Below are positions 1-5,251 of a stretch of 6,909 nucleotides of DNA, piece by piece. Under the pieces are notes generated by a model. It did not search any database and had not been told where the DNA came from. It saw nothing but the letters and a program-made list of their open reading frames with translations. Origin of the DNA: an uncultured Collinsella sp. (GTDB lineage: Bacteria; Actinomycetota; Coriobacteriia; Coriobacteriales; Coriobacteriaceae); the NCBI GenBank assembly GCA_900554465.1, contig USHF01000077.1, forward strand, positions 1 to 6,909, given 5' to 3'. The stretch's first letter is position 1, and each line of letters opens with the position of its first letter. Position numbers and translations under genes: made by a program.

Positions 1-2
1 CG

Positions 3-23
3 AACTTCTACCTCAACTTGTGA
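3..23 (+). CDS. Possible 3' end of the gene upstream of lacB (lacA expected)
   Basis: Only six codons are visible before a TGA stop (reading NFYLNL), in the one + frame that closes just before lacB. In known lac operons lacA, the partner subunit of galactose-6-phosphate isomerase, lies directly before lacB, and the 22-base gap to the lacB start would fit an operon. The residues are too few to recognise the protein, so the identity is an expectation from gene order and not something seen. The open frame could also be chance. Confidence 0.3.
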   Translation, partial: NFYLNL

Positions 24-32
24 ATTCAGACG

Positions 33-38
33 AAAGGA
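33..38 (+). promoter_or_regulatory. Ribosome binding site of lacB
   Basis: AAAGGA lies 7 bases before the ATG at 46. It supports that start over any internal Met. No promoter is visible in the short upstream stretch, consistent with lacB being internal to an operon that begins outside the window. Confidence 0.7.
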
Positions 39-45
39 CGTTCTG

Positions 46-570
46 ATGAAGAAGACCATCGCAATCGGTTGCGACCATATCGTTACGGACGAGAAGATCT
101 ATCTGGCCGACCGCCTGGAGCAGGCTGGCTACAAGGTGCTCGACTGCGGCACCTACAGCCACACCCGTACGCACTATCCCATCTACGGTAAGGCCGTGGG
201 CGAGGCTGTTGCCAGCGGCAAGGCCGACTTTGGCGTGGCCCTGTGCGGCACCGGCATCGGCATCACCAACGCCGTCAACAAGGTTCCCGGCGCCCGCTGC
301 GCCCTGGTTCGCGACATGACCTCTGCCCTGTATGCCCGTCGCGAGCTCAACGCCAACATCGTGGGCTTTGGCGGCAAGATCACCGGCGAGTTCCTGATGG
401 CTGACATCATGCTTGCCTTCCTGGAGGAGCCCTACGAGAAGACCCCCGAGCACGATGCCCTGATTGCCAAGATTGATGCCTGCAACAAGGCCGACGCCGA
501 GGCTCAGGCTGACCCGCACTTCTTTGACGAGTTCCTGGAGAAGTGGGACCGCGGCGAATACCACGACTAA
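46..570 (+). CDS. lacB: Galactose-6-phosphate isomerase subunit LacB
   Basis: 174 aa, close to the ~171 aa of staphylococcal and streptococcal LacB. It belongs to the RpiB/LacA/LacB sugar-phosphate isomerase fold. With LacA it converts D-galactose 6-phosphate to D-tagatose 6-phosphate in the cytoplasm, the first intracellular step of the tagatose-6-phosphate pathway. Visible hallmarks are GCDH at residues 8-11, the TRTHYP segment at 40-45, the LCGTGIGITNAVNK loop at 66-79 (Cys67 matches the active-site Cys position of RpiB), RDMTSALYAR at 89-98, and the C-terminal DPHFFDEFLEKWDRGEYHD block (156-174), which as I recall it is nearly invariant in LacB and absent from RpiB. That tail decides LacB over ribose-5-phosphate isomerase B. 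The LacA partner should lie just upstream, outside the window. The gene is intact, and its codon use matches lacC and the gal genes. Confidence 0.95.
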   Translation: MKKTIAIGCDHIVTDEKIYLADRLEQAGYKVLDCGTYSHTRTHYPIYGKAVGEAVASGKADFGVALCGTGIGITNAVNKVPGARCALVRDMTSALYARRELNANIVGFGGKITGEFLMADIMLAFLEEPYEKTPEHDALIAKIDACNKADAEAQADPHFFDEFLEKWDRGEYHD

Positions 571-575
571 GGAGG
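571..575 (+). promoter_or_regulatory. Orphan Shine-Dalgarno sequence directly after lacB
   Basis: GGAGG begins at the base after the lacB TAA stop, a strong ribosome binding site, but no ATG, GTG or TTG follows within 5-12 bases. It is immediately followed by a 7-bp perfect hairpin (GGCGTTC / GAACGCC) and then repetitive, non-coding-looking DNA. This may be the leftover RBS of a gene that once followed lacB directly. Confidence 0.4.
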
Positions 576-579
576 TTCC

Positions 580-597
580 GGCGTTCTACCGAACGCC
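580..597 (+). repeat. Small perfect hairpin after lacB
   Basis: GGCGTTC (580-586), loop TACC, GAACGCC (591-597). There is no T run after it, so it is not a standard intrinsic terminator. It could stabilise the lacB mRNA 3' end or mark the edge of the repeat-bearing spacer. Confidence 0.5.
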
Positions 598-611
598 AGA
601 CCAGTCGACGC

Positions 612-780
612 TGCGAAGCCATCTGGCGGGCGAGCTGCCGTTCAGCTTCAGCGGCATGGCCAGAAGGTCAATGCCGCCTCGCTTCAAGGCACCTTGCCTC
701 GCCAGCTGGCTTCACGCTGACGTTGGGGGTGCCTGTGGGGTCGCCCCTGTTGTTGCGAAGCCGTCTGGCAAGCGAACTGC
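612..780 (+). repeat. Three-copy 27-base repeat array in the lacB-lacC spacer
   Basis: Copy 1 (612-638) and copy 2 (754-780) are direct repeats agreeing at 23 of 27 bases, sharing TGCGAAGCC, TCTGGC, GCGA and CTGC. A third copy lies between them in inverted orientation (about 690-716, core CGCCAGCTGGCTTC at 700-713). The inverted core pairs with copy 1 (615-628) at 13 of 14 positions, and with copy 2 (757-770) at 11 Watson-Crick positions plus one G-T. The two pairings exclude each other. Smaller hairpins lie between (687-699; GGGG 737-740 with CCCC 744-747; GGCACC 688-693 with GGTGCC 728-733). The stretch from 571 to 910 shows no gene I can support. It reads as a structured leader or an inserted dispersed repeat. 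Confidence 0.55.
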
Positions 781-830
781 TCTGATAACACTTTTGCTTG
801 CTGAGCTTGTGTGCTTCGTTTTGGCGGTAC

Positions 831-850
831 CCGGCATTCTGCGGCTTTTT
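831..850 (+). terminator. Terminator-like hairpin with T5 run before lacC
   Basis: CCGGCA (831-836) pairs with TGCGG (840-844) with one bulged G and a TTC loop, followed by CTTTTT. The stem is short (5 bp) but GC-rich, and the T run is well placed. It would reduce readthrough from lacB into lacC and could act as the terminating arm of the alternative pairings upstream of it. The short bulged stem keeps confidence modest. Confidence 0.35.
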
Positions 851-899
851 AATTGACGGCTCGCGTTTCTGTGAGGGGGCGCGGGCCGGTTTTCTAAAC

Positions 900-904
900 A
901 GGAG
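900..904 (+). promoter_or_regulatory. Ribosome binding site of lacC
   Basis: AGGAG lies 6 bases before the ATG at 911. It fixes the lacC start, which also matches the MILTVTMNPS N-terminus typical of the family. Confidence 0.75.
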
Positions 905-910
905 TTCAAT

Positions 911-1846
911 ATGATTCTGACCGTTACCATGAACCCGTCGATTGATACGCGCTATCAGCTCGACAAGCTGATCATCGACGATGTTAACCGCGTGACGCCC
1001 GAAAAGACCGCTGGCGGCAAGGGCCTCAACGTGAGCCGCGTGCTGTTGCAGCTGGGCGACGACGTACTTGCAACCGGCTTGCTTGGCGGGCACATGGGTG
1101 CCTATATGGCCGAGCTCATGGATGCCGATGGTGTCAAGAATGACTTTGTGCCCATCGCCGGTGAGACGCGCATTTGCCTGAATATTCTGCACGAGGGTAA
1201 TCAGACCGAGCTGCTGGAGAGCGGCCCACAGATCGTCCCAGCCGAGCTCGAGGCCTTTACGGCCAAGTTCGCCGAGCTTGCAGCGAAGGCTGACGTTGTG
1301 ACGCTTTCGGGCTCGCTGCCGCGTGGCGTCGATGCCGGCTACTATGCCGAGCTCGTCAAGATCGCCGAAGAGGCGGGCGCCAAGGTGCTGCTCGACACCT
1401 CGGGCGCATCGCTGGAGGCCGCGCTGGAGTCCGACGCTAAGCCTGAGCTCGTAAAGCCCAACCTGACCGAGATTAACGGCCTGCTGGGTACGTCCTTTAC
1501 GACCGATGATGTCGATGCCCTGCGCGAGGCGCTTGCCGCCGATGGCCGCTTTGCCGGTATTCCCTGGGTCGTCGTTTCGATGGGCGCTGCCGGTTCGGTG
1601 GGCTTCCACGAGGGCCGCGCGTTCCGCGCCAAGACGCCCGCGATTGCGGCTGTGAACGCGACGGGTTCCGGCGACTCGACCATCGCCGGCTTTGCGCATG
1701 CCATTGCTGCTGGTGCCGACGACGTCACGGTGCTCAAGACCGCCAATACCTGCGGCAAGCTCAACGCCATGGATCCCAAGACCGGCCACCTGGTCATGGA
1801 CCGCTGGGACGAGATTTACAACGGCGTTGAGGTCGTAGAGTTGTAG
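911..1846 (+). CDS. lacC: Tagatose-6-phosphate kinase LacC (PfkB family)
   Basis: 311 aa, the family length (~310). It phosphorylates D-tagatose 6-phosphate with ATP to D-tagatose 1,6-bisphosphate, the step after LacAB, in the cytoplasm. The N-terminus MILTVTMNPSID and the GGKGLNVSRVL block (35-45) form the first PfkB signature. SGSLPRG (133-139) and VKPNLTE (181-187) are typical of the LacC/FruK branch, VVVSMGAAG (220-228) follows, and NATGSGDS (249-256) holds the anion hole and catalytic base Asp255. The C-terminal ANTCGKLNAMDPKTG region (278-292) resembles LacC from memory of Gram-positive homologues. FruK (1-phosphofructokinase) is the main alternative, but lacB upstream favours LacC. The 340-base gap from lacB is unusual, since these genes are normally tightly packed. 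No lacD aldolase follows; the next gene is convergent. Confidence 0.88.
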   Translation: MILTVTMNPSIDTRYQLDKLIIDDVNRVTPEKTAGGKGLNVSRVLLQLGDDVLATGLLGGHMGAYMAELMDADGVKNDFVPIAGETRICLNILHEGNQTELLESGPQIVPAELEAFTAKFAELAAKADVVTLSGSLPRGVDAGYYAELVKIAEEAGAKVLLDTSGASLEAALESDAKPELVKPNLTEINGLLGTSFTTDDVDALREALAADGRFAGIPWVVVSMGAAGSVGFHEGRAFRAKTPAIAAVNATGSGDSTIAGFAHAIAAGADDVTVLKTANTCGKLNAMDPKTGHLVMDRWDEIYNGVEVVEL

Positions 1847-1868
1847 CGGTTGCGACTCCTAATAGAAT

Positions 1869-1932
1869 GAGCGTGGATAATCTCCCGCTTTTGGTGCCCA
1901 TACGAGCTCAAAGTGGGAGATTTTCCACGCTC
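1869..1932. repeat. Long imperfect palindrome downstream of lacC
   Basis: GAGCGTGGA (1869-1877) pairs with TCCACGCTC (1924-1932). After one T-T mismatch, AATCTCCC (1879-1886) pairs with GGGAGATT (1915-1922), and the stem continues by a G-T wobble and four more pairs to 1891/1910. That gives about 22 pairs with an 18-base loop. There is no T run next to either arm, so it is not a plain terminator. It looks like a palindromic intergenic repeat unit, and may also protect or end the lacC transcript. Confidence 0.7.
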
Positions 1933-1933
1933 G

Positions 1934-1994
1934 AGTCATTAGTCGTCGGGGACGTTCTTTAATGACCAGTCGTTTAAGAACATCCCCAATGACT
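1934..1994. repeat. Second palindromic intergenic unit
   Basis: The outer arms AGTCATT (1934-1940) and AATGACT (1988-1994) pair perfectly. The inner arms GGGGA-C-GTTCTT (1948-1959) and AAGAAC-A-TCCCC (1976-1987) pair with one C/A mismatch, extended by two A-T pairs past a T/T mismatch. The loop is TGACCAGTCG. Seven bases (1941-1947) bulge on the left arm only. It starts one base after the preceding palindrome ends, so the two form a tandem cluster between convergent genes. The architecture suggests a mobile or dispersed repeat; copies elsewhere cannot be seen from here. Confidence 0.65.
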
Positions 1995-2000
1995 ACACTC

Positions 2001-2042
2001 AAAAAACGGCGCCCGCCGGCGATGTTGCCGGCGGGCGCCGTT
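2001..2042 (-). terminator. Rho-independent terminator of galKT
   Basis: A perfect 14-bp GC-only stem (2007-2020 with 2027-2040), loop GATGTT on the + strand, is extended by two A-T pairs. Read on the - strand it is followed by T6 (AAAAAA at 2001-2006), the classic form, and lies about 50 bases after the galT stop. On the + strand the stem is followed only by TTGTCTTG, so it may stop lacC transcripts as well but less cleanly. Confidence 0.9.
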
Positions 2043-2088
2043 GTCTTGAAGACGAAATGATCCGTTTTCCTCCGTCCCCAAGGGATCA

Positions 2089-3717
2089 TTACAGCGAGTC
2101 GATAAAGCGCTGCTGGGCGGCGCGGCCGGCTTCGTCCCACTTAAAGACGCCGGCGTTGTCGAGCACGTGGCCGAACACCACGCCGACCTCCTCGTGCAGG
2201 ATATCGATGGCGTTATCCGCCGTAAGCTCGTCGGCACGGCGGGCATAGACATCCTCGGCCCACGCGGCATGGCTGCGGCAAAGATCATCGCCCTCGAGCG
2301 CGCCGGCAAGGTCGTAGCTGACATCGGCTTTGGCCGCCAGCAGGTGCTCGCGGACAGCACCGAGCTCAGGAACCAAGCGCGGCGGCAAAATAGCCAGGCC
2401 CATGACCTCGATCAGGCCGATGTTCTCCTTCTTAATGTGGTGATACTCGGCATGCGGGTGGAAAACGCCCAGCGGATGCTCGTCGGTCGTGATATTGCAG
2501 CGAAGCGCCAGGTAGGCCTCGTAAATCTCGCCGCCGGCATTGCCGCGGGAGTCGACGCGGCGGATGACGGGCGTCACGGTGTTGTGCGCTACGCCGTCGG
2601 TCGTGTGTGCGATAACGCCAACCGACTCATCGGTCCACTCGCGCCAGGCGAGGATAATCTTCTCGGCAGCGTCGAGCAGCTGGGCGCGGTCGTGCGAGCG
2701 CAGTCGCAGCACCGAAAGCGGCCACTGCAACACGGTACCGCTGACCTGGTCAAAGCCGGGCACGCTAAACTGCGAGACTTCGGTGGCATGCATCATGGGG
2801 AACTCGTGTGCGCCGCCCTGGAAGTGGTCGTGCGACAGAATCGAGCCGCCCACGATGGGCAGGTCGGCGTTGGAGCCAATAAAGTAGTGCGGGAACAGGT
2901 CGACAAAGTCGAGCAGGCAGGTCAGGCTCTTGCGATCCACGTGCATCGGGCGATGCTTGGAGCTCATGGCAATGCAGTGCTCGTTAAAGTACGCATACGG
3001 GCTGTACTGGAAGCCCCAGCGCTCGCCGTCGAGCTGGATGGGGATAACGCGCAGGTTCTGACGGGCGGGGTGGGCGCCGCCGTCGGTTGCGGCGGAGCGT
3101 CCAGGGTAGCCTTCGTTTTCGATGCACAGCTGGCAGGCGGGATACCTCTCACCCGTGTTCTTGGCCGCACCGGCCGCGGCGATATCGCGCGGGTCCTTTT
3201 CGGGCTTGGACAGGTTGATGGTGATCTCGAGGTCGCCCCAGTTGGTGGGGGTGCTCCATTTGATATTGCGCGCGATGGCGGCGCGGCGCACGTAGCCGGC
3301 GTCGCAGCACAGGCCGTAGAACCAGTCGGTCGCGGCGCGGGGCTCGTTGACGCCCATGCGTCCGTTGAACTCCTCGTTTACAACCGAAGGCCTCGGCATC
3401 AGCACGCCCATGATGCGCATGGCGATGCGGTCGCGGCCCGATGCCGTGTCCTCGGCAGCACCGTTGGTAACGGCGGCCTCGGAAAGCGCGGCAAGCGTGC
3501 CTTCAAGATCAAAGTCGGGCAGGGTATTGGGGTGCAAGAGCGAGAGTTTCTCAACCTGGAGCGCCCAGGCCATATCGAGTGCGGGACCCGTGGCGCCGAT
3601 GCACTCCAAAATGGTGTTGTATGCCCAGATCCGGTCGTCCTGGCCGATCATCGATCGGTGGATGGCGTACTCGATCAGGTTCTGCGCGGCCTCTCGCACG
3701 TCAGTCATTACAGCCAT
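2089..3717 (-). CDS. galT: UDP-glucose-hexose-1-phosphate uridylyltransferase, class II GalT
   Basis: 542 aa. It exchanges galactose 1-phosphate with UDP-glucose to give glucose 1-phosphate and UDP-galactose, the second Leloir step, in the cytoplasm. It is the long class II form of Gram-positive bacteria (about 490-510 aa as I recall) and not the ~350-aa E. coli type. Visible blocks are EFNGRMGVNEP (116-126), CQLCIENEGYPGR (195-207), LRVIPIQLDGERWGFQYSPYAYFNEHCI (about 222-249), GGSILSHDHFQGG (290-302, with the histidines of the nucleotidyl-transfer site), and GVFHPHAEYHHIKKENIGLIEVMG (417-440). It is translated right after galK. The ATG at 3717 overlaps the galK stop by 10 bases and has AGGGGG 10 bases upstream. 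A second ATG at 3708 (Met4) shares one base with the galK TAA (TAATG), so translational coupling is likely either way. Confidence 0.95.
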   Translation of the reverse strand: MAVMTDVREAAQNLIEYAIHRSMIGQDDRIWAYNTILECIGATGPALDMAWALQVEKLSLLHPNTLPDFDLEGTLAALSEAAVTNGAAEDTASGRDRIAMRIMGVLMPRPSVVNEEFNGRMGVNEPRAATDWFYGLCCDAGYVRRAAIARNIKWSTPTNWGDLEITINLSKPEKDPRDIAAAGAAKNTGERYPACQLCIENEGYPGRSAATDGGAHPARQNLRVIPIQLDGERWGFQYSPYAYFNEHCIAMSSKHRPMHVDRKSLTCLLDFVDLFPHYFIGSNADLPIVGGSILSHDHFQGGAHEFPMMHATEVSQFSVPGFDQVSGTVLQWPLSVLRLRSHDRAQLLDAAEKIILAWREWTDESVGVIAHTTDGVAHNTVTPVIRRVDSRGNAGGEIYEAYLALRCNITTDEHPLGVFHPHAEYHHIKKENIGLIEVMGLAILPPRLVPELGAVREHLLAAKADVSYDLAGALEGDDLCRSHAAWAEDVYARRADELTADNAIDILHEEVGVVFGHVLDNAGVFKWDEAGRAAQQRFIDSL

Positions 3718-4913
3718 GCCGCGTAAGCCCCCTTGTCAGAAATCGCGTAGTGGCGGGCAGAGCCCTCGCCAAGCCAGCCGTTCATCTTGGCAATGAAGGT
3801 GTCGACCAGCTCGAGCGGCACGAAGGCCTGGATGGTACCGCCAAAGCCGCCGCCGTGGATACGAACGGCGCCACGGCCGTCGAGCACATGCTCGGCAAGA
3901 GCAAGCGCGTACATGGAAGGCTGCTCGGAACCCAGCTTGGCGACGACATTCTGCAGGTACATGGCAGAACTGGCACCGGACTCACGTGTCAGGACCAGGA
4001 ACCGATCAATGTCGCCGGCGTTGAGGGCCGCCCAGCGCTTATCGACCAGGCCGTTCTCGTACCAGTAATGAACGGCGCGCAGGCAGGCGCGGTCGCCCAG
4101 CTTGGCGCGCAGCTCGGGGAGCTTGGCGTCAAAGTCGGCAACGTCGACCTCGCACAGGCGTGCCTTGCCAAACTCGGCGGCGACGTCCTGCATCTCGCGC
4201 GGAACGGCGGCGTAGTCGTCGGTAGCCGCCACGTGGTCGGCGCCGACCTTAACGAGCACGAGCGCATAGCCGTGATCCTCAAAGTTGAGCTCGAGCTTCT
4301 GGGTCTTAGGTCGAGCCTGATCCTCAAAGTCCATGTAGGCGAGGCCGCCCAGGCACACAGCCGCCTGATCCATAAGACCGCAGGGCTTGCCGTAATAGTT
4401 GTTCTCGGTGCGCTGGCTCATCTGGGCGAGCGTGACGGGCTCAATGGCGGGCGCGCCCCAGAGCGTCTCCATGGCGCGGCCGTAAGCCGCCTCGACAGCG
4501 GCGGAGCTAGAAAGGCCGCCACCCGAGGGGACGGAGCAGGTAAAGGCAAAGTCGAAGCCTTGGGGCTCAACGCCCAGAGCAGCGATTTCGTGGGCCATAC
4601 CGCGCACGAGGCTTGCGGACGTGCCCTTCTCGGACTCCTGAACATCCAGCGTGTCGAGCGTGATCTCAAACGTGGGATAGCCCTCGTCGGCAACGCGGAC
4701 CTTGTTGGAATCGGTTGCCACGGCGATGCCGTCAACGGCGACATCGAGCGAGCCGGCGATAACGTGGCCACCCTCGTGGTCGGTGTGGTTGCCGCTGATC
4801 TCGGAACGGCCGGGCGCGTGCACGTAGAGCACCTGGCGGTCGCCGATGGGGCCAAACTCCTCCTCAAACAGCTTGGTGAGTGTGGCGAGTGTCTTTTCGT
4901 CGGGGGTGGTCAT
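3708..4913 (-). CDS. galK: Galactokinase
   Basis: 401 aa from the chosen start, a GHMP-family kinase. It makes galactose 1-phosphate from galactose and ATP in the cytoplasm, the first committed Leloir step. From this start: the galactokinase signature GRSEISGNHTDHEGG (35-49), the ATP-binding VPSGGGLSSSAA loop (128-139), GLMDQAA (179-185) with the likely catalytic Asp182 paired with Arg36 (Lactococcus enzyme numbering is R36/D183), and the C-terminal HGGGFGG (353-359). The signature has the SEISGNHTDH form and not the NLIGEHTDY form of E. coli. The frame is open back to an ATG at 4985, but the extra 24 codons have no family similarity and run over an operator. The ATG at 4913 has AAGGAAAGGA 5 bases upstream and gives the normal N-terminus. 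It is first gene of the galKT operon, divergent from the LacI-family gene. Confidence 0.95.
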   Translation of the reverse strand: MTTPDEKTLATLTKLFEEEFGPIGDRQVLYVHAPGRSEISGNHTDHEGGHVIAGSLDVAVDGIAVATDSNKVRVADEGYPTFEITLDTLDVQESEKGTSASLVRGMAHEIAALGVEPQGFDFAFTCSVPSGGGLSSSAAVEAAYGRAMETLWGAPAIEPVTLAQMSQRTENNYYGKPCGLMDQAAVCLGGLAYMDFEDQARPKTQKLELNFEDHGYALVLVKVGADHVAATDDYAAVPREMQDVAAEFGKARLCEVDVADFDAKLPELRAKLGDRACLRAVHYWYENGLVDKRWAALNAGDIDRFLVLTRESGASSAMYLQNVVAKLGSEQPSMYALALAEHVLDGRGAVRIHGGGFGGTIQAFVPLELVDTFIAKMNGWLGEGSARHYAISDKGAYAAWL

Positions 4914-4918
4914 GAGGG

Positions 4919-4927
4919 TCCTTTCCT
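4919..4927 (-). promoter_or_regulatory. Ribosome binding site of galK
   Basis: On the - strand AGGAAAGGA ends 5 bases before the ATG at 4913. It decides that start over the upstream in-frame ATG at 4985, which has no comparable site. Confidence 0.75.
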
Positions 4928-4957
4928 TGGCGCATACTGACGAGTTTTCCGTCGTAG

Positions 4958-4971
4958 TGAGTACGTTAACA
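4958..4971 (-). promoter_or_regulatory. LacI-family operator, site 1
   Basis: On the - strand TGTTAACGTACTCA, with the TG-N5-CG-N5-CA layout of LacI-family operators (central CG at 4964-4965). It contains the exact 13-mer GAGTACGTTAACA (+ strand 4959-4971) found three times in this region. It lies between the likely galK promoter and the galK start, about 45 bases before the ATG, where a bound repressor would block elongation or form a loop with site 2, 64 bases away centre to centre. Confidence 0.75.
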
Positions 4972-4978
4972 ATCTGAA

Positions 4979-5008
4979 GCGGCATAAACTCAGCATCTAC
5001 GATGCCGC
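4979..5008. repeat. Inverted repeat between operator sites 1 and 2
   Basis: GCGGCAT (4979-4985) pairs perfectly with ATGCCGC (5002-5008) across 16 bases. A nested alternative, GCATC (4993-4997) with GATGC (5001-5005), shares the right arm. It would lie in the galK mRNA leader if transcription starts near 5025, or be a site for a second regulator. No T run, so not an intrinsic terminator. Confidence 0.5.
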
Positions 5009-5021
5009 ACGTTACGGGCTA

Positions 5022-5035
5022 TGTTAACGTACTCA
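5022..5035 (+). promoter_or_regulatory. LacI-family operator, site 2
   Basis: TGTTAACGTACTCA, identical over 14 bases to site 1 but in the opposite orientation, central CG at 5028-5029. It overlaps the candidate extended -10 of galK (5032-5040), so repressor binding here would directly occlude RNA polymerase. The form also agrees with 8 of 10 fixed positions of the CcpA cre consensus, as expected for the same protein family. A degenerate extra half (ACGTTA, 5009-5014) lies just upstream and forms a 6-bp dyad with TAACGT (5025-5030). Confidence 0.78.
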
Positions 5036-5040
5036 TAACA
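5032..5040 (-). promoter_or_regulatory. galK: Candidate galKT promoter (extended -10)
   Basis: On the - strand TGT-TATGAG gives an extended -10 (TGn plus a 4-of-6 match to TATAAT). No good -35 is seen at 17 bases. A start near 5025 would leave a leader of about 110 bases holding the inverted repeat and operator 1. Operator 2 overlaps it, which is the main support. Confidence 0.35.
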
Positions 5041-5089
5041 CAACACTTATCACTTTTTGAGAATCTGGTAATCGGTAGAAATTCAGCCG

Positions 5090-5118
5090 TGAACGGTACT
5101 GCCGTATGGACTTATAAA
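5090..5118 (+). promoter_or_regulatory. Candidate promoter of the LacI-family gene
   Basis: TATAAA (5113-5118) is a good -10, with TGAACG (5090-5095) as a weak -35 at exactly 17 bases. Transcription would start near 5125, about 20 bases before operator site 3, which suggests autorepression. The leader would be about 125 bases. Confidence 0.4.
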
Positions 5119-5144
5119 GCAGAAGAGATGCAGATAGAAAAAGT

Positions 5145-5158
5145 AGAGTACGTTAACA
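5145..5158 (-). promoter_or_regulatory. LacI-family operator, site 3
   Basis: The + strand carries GAGTACGTTAACA at 5146-5158, the same 13-mer as sites 1 and 2. On the - strand the 14-mer is TGTTAACGTACTCT, differing from the other two only in the last base. The central CG is at 5151-5152. It lies about 95 bases before the regulator start and just downstream of its candidate promoter, a usual place for autoregulation. Confidence 0.72.
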
Positions 5159-5240
5159 TGCGTCCGACGATAGCGGGCCTCGGCGCGGGATGTATTTCTG
5201 CCCGGGCCGGCATTCACGCTATTCAGATCTCTCAAGGGTG

Positions 5241-5248
5241 AAGGTGAT
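5241..5248 (+). promoter_or_regulatory. Ribosome binding site of the LacI-family gene
   Basis: AAGGTGAT lies just before the GTG at 5252 (AAGG to GTG is 7 bases). It supports the GTG start over the internal ATG at 5297, which would begin inside the DNA-binding domain. Confidence 0.65.
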
Positions 5249-5251
5249 CCT

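Noticed and set aside
656..856. Small + strand open frame (66 codons) in the lacB-lacC spacer with a hydrophobic C-terminal segment that could be a membrane helix
   Set aside because: It has no ribosome binding site, runs through the repeat array and the terminator-like hairpin, and its first part has no protein-like character. It is more likely chance coding in repetitive DNA.
853..858. TTGACG as a -35 box of a separate lacC promoter
   Set aside because: No -10-like hexamer lies 16-18 bases downstream; that stretch is GGGGCG-rich. TCTAAA at 893 is too far away.
668..1789. Long - strand open frame opposite lacC
   Set aside because: It is an antisense shadow of lacC. It has no recognisable motif, and its end runs through the lacB-lacC repeats.
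2167..3726. Long + strand open frame opposite galT (519 codons)
   Set aside because: It is a shadow of galT caused by high GC content and third-position bias. It is alanine, glycine and valine rich with no domain, while the opposite strand has clear GalT motifs.
4914..4985. A 24-codon N-terminal extension of galactokinase starting at the ATG at 4985
   Set aside because: The extension has no family similarity, covers operator site 1 and lacks an RBS. The ATG at 4913 has a strong RBS and puts the signature Arg and catalytic Asp at the family's usual positions.
5158..5241. Possible leader peptide of 27 codons starting at the ATG at 5158, upstream of the regulator
   Set aside because: It has no ribosome binding site, its start codon lies in operator site 3, and the peptide has no notable composition.
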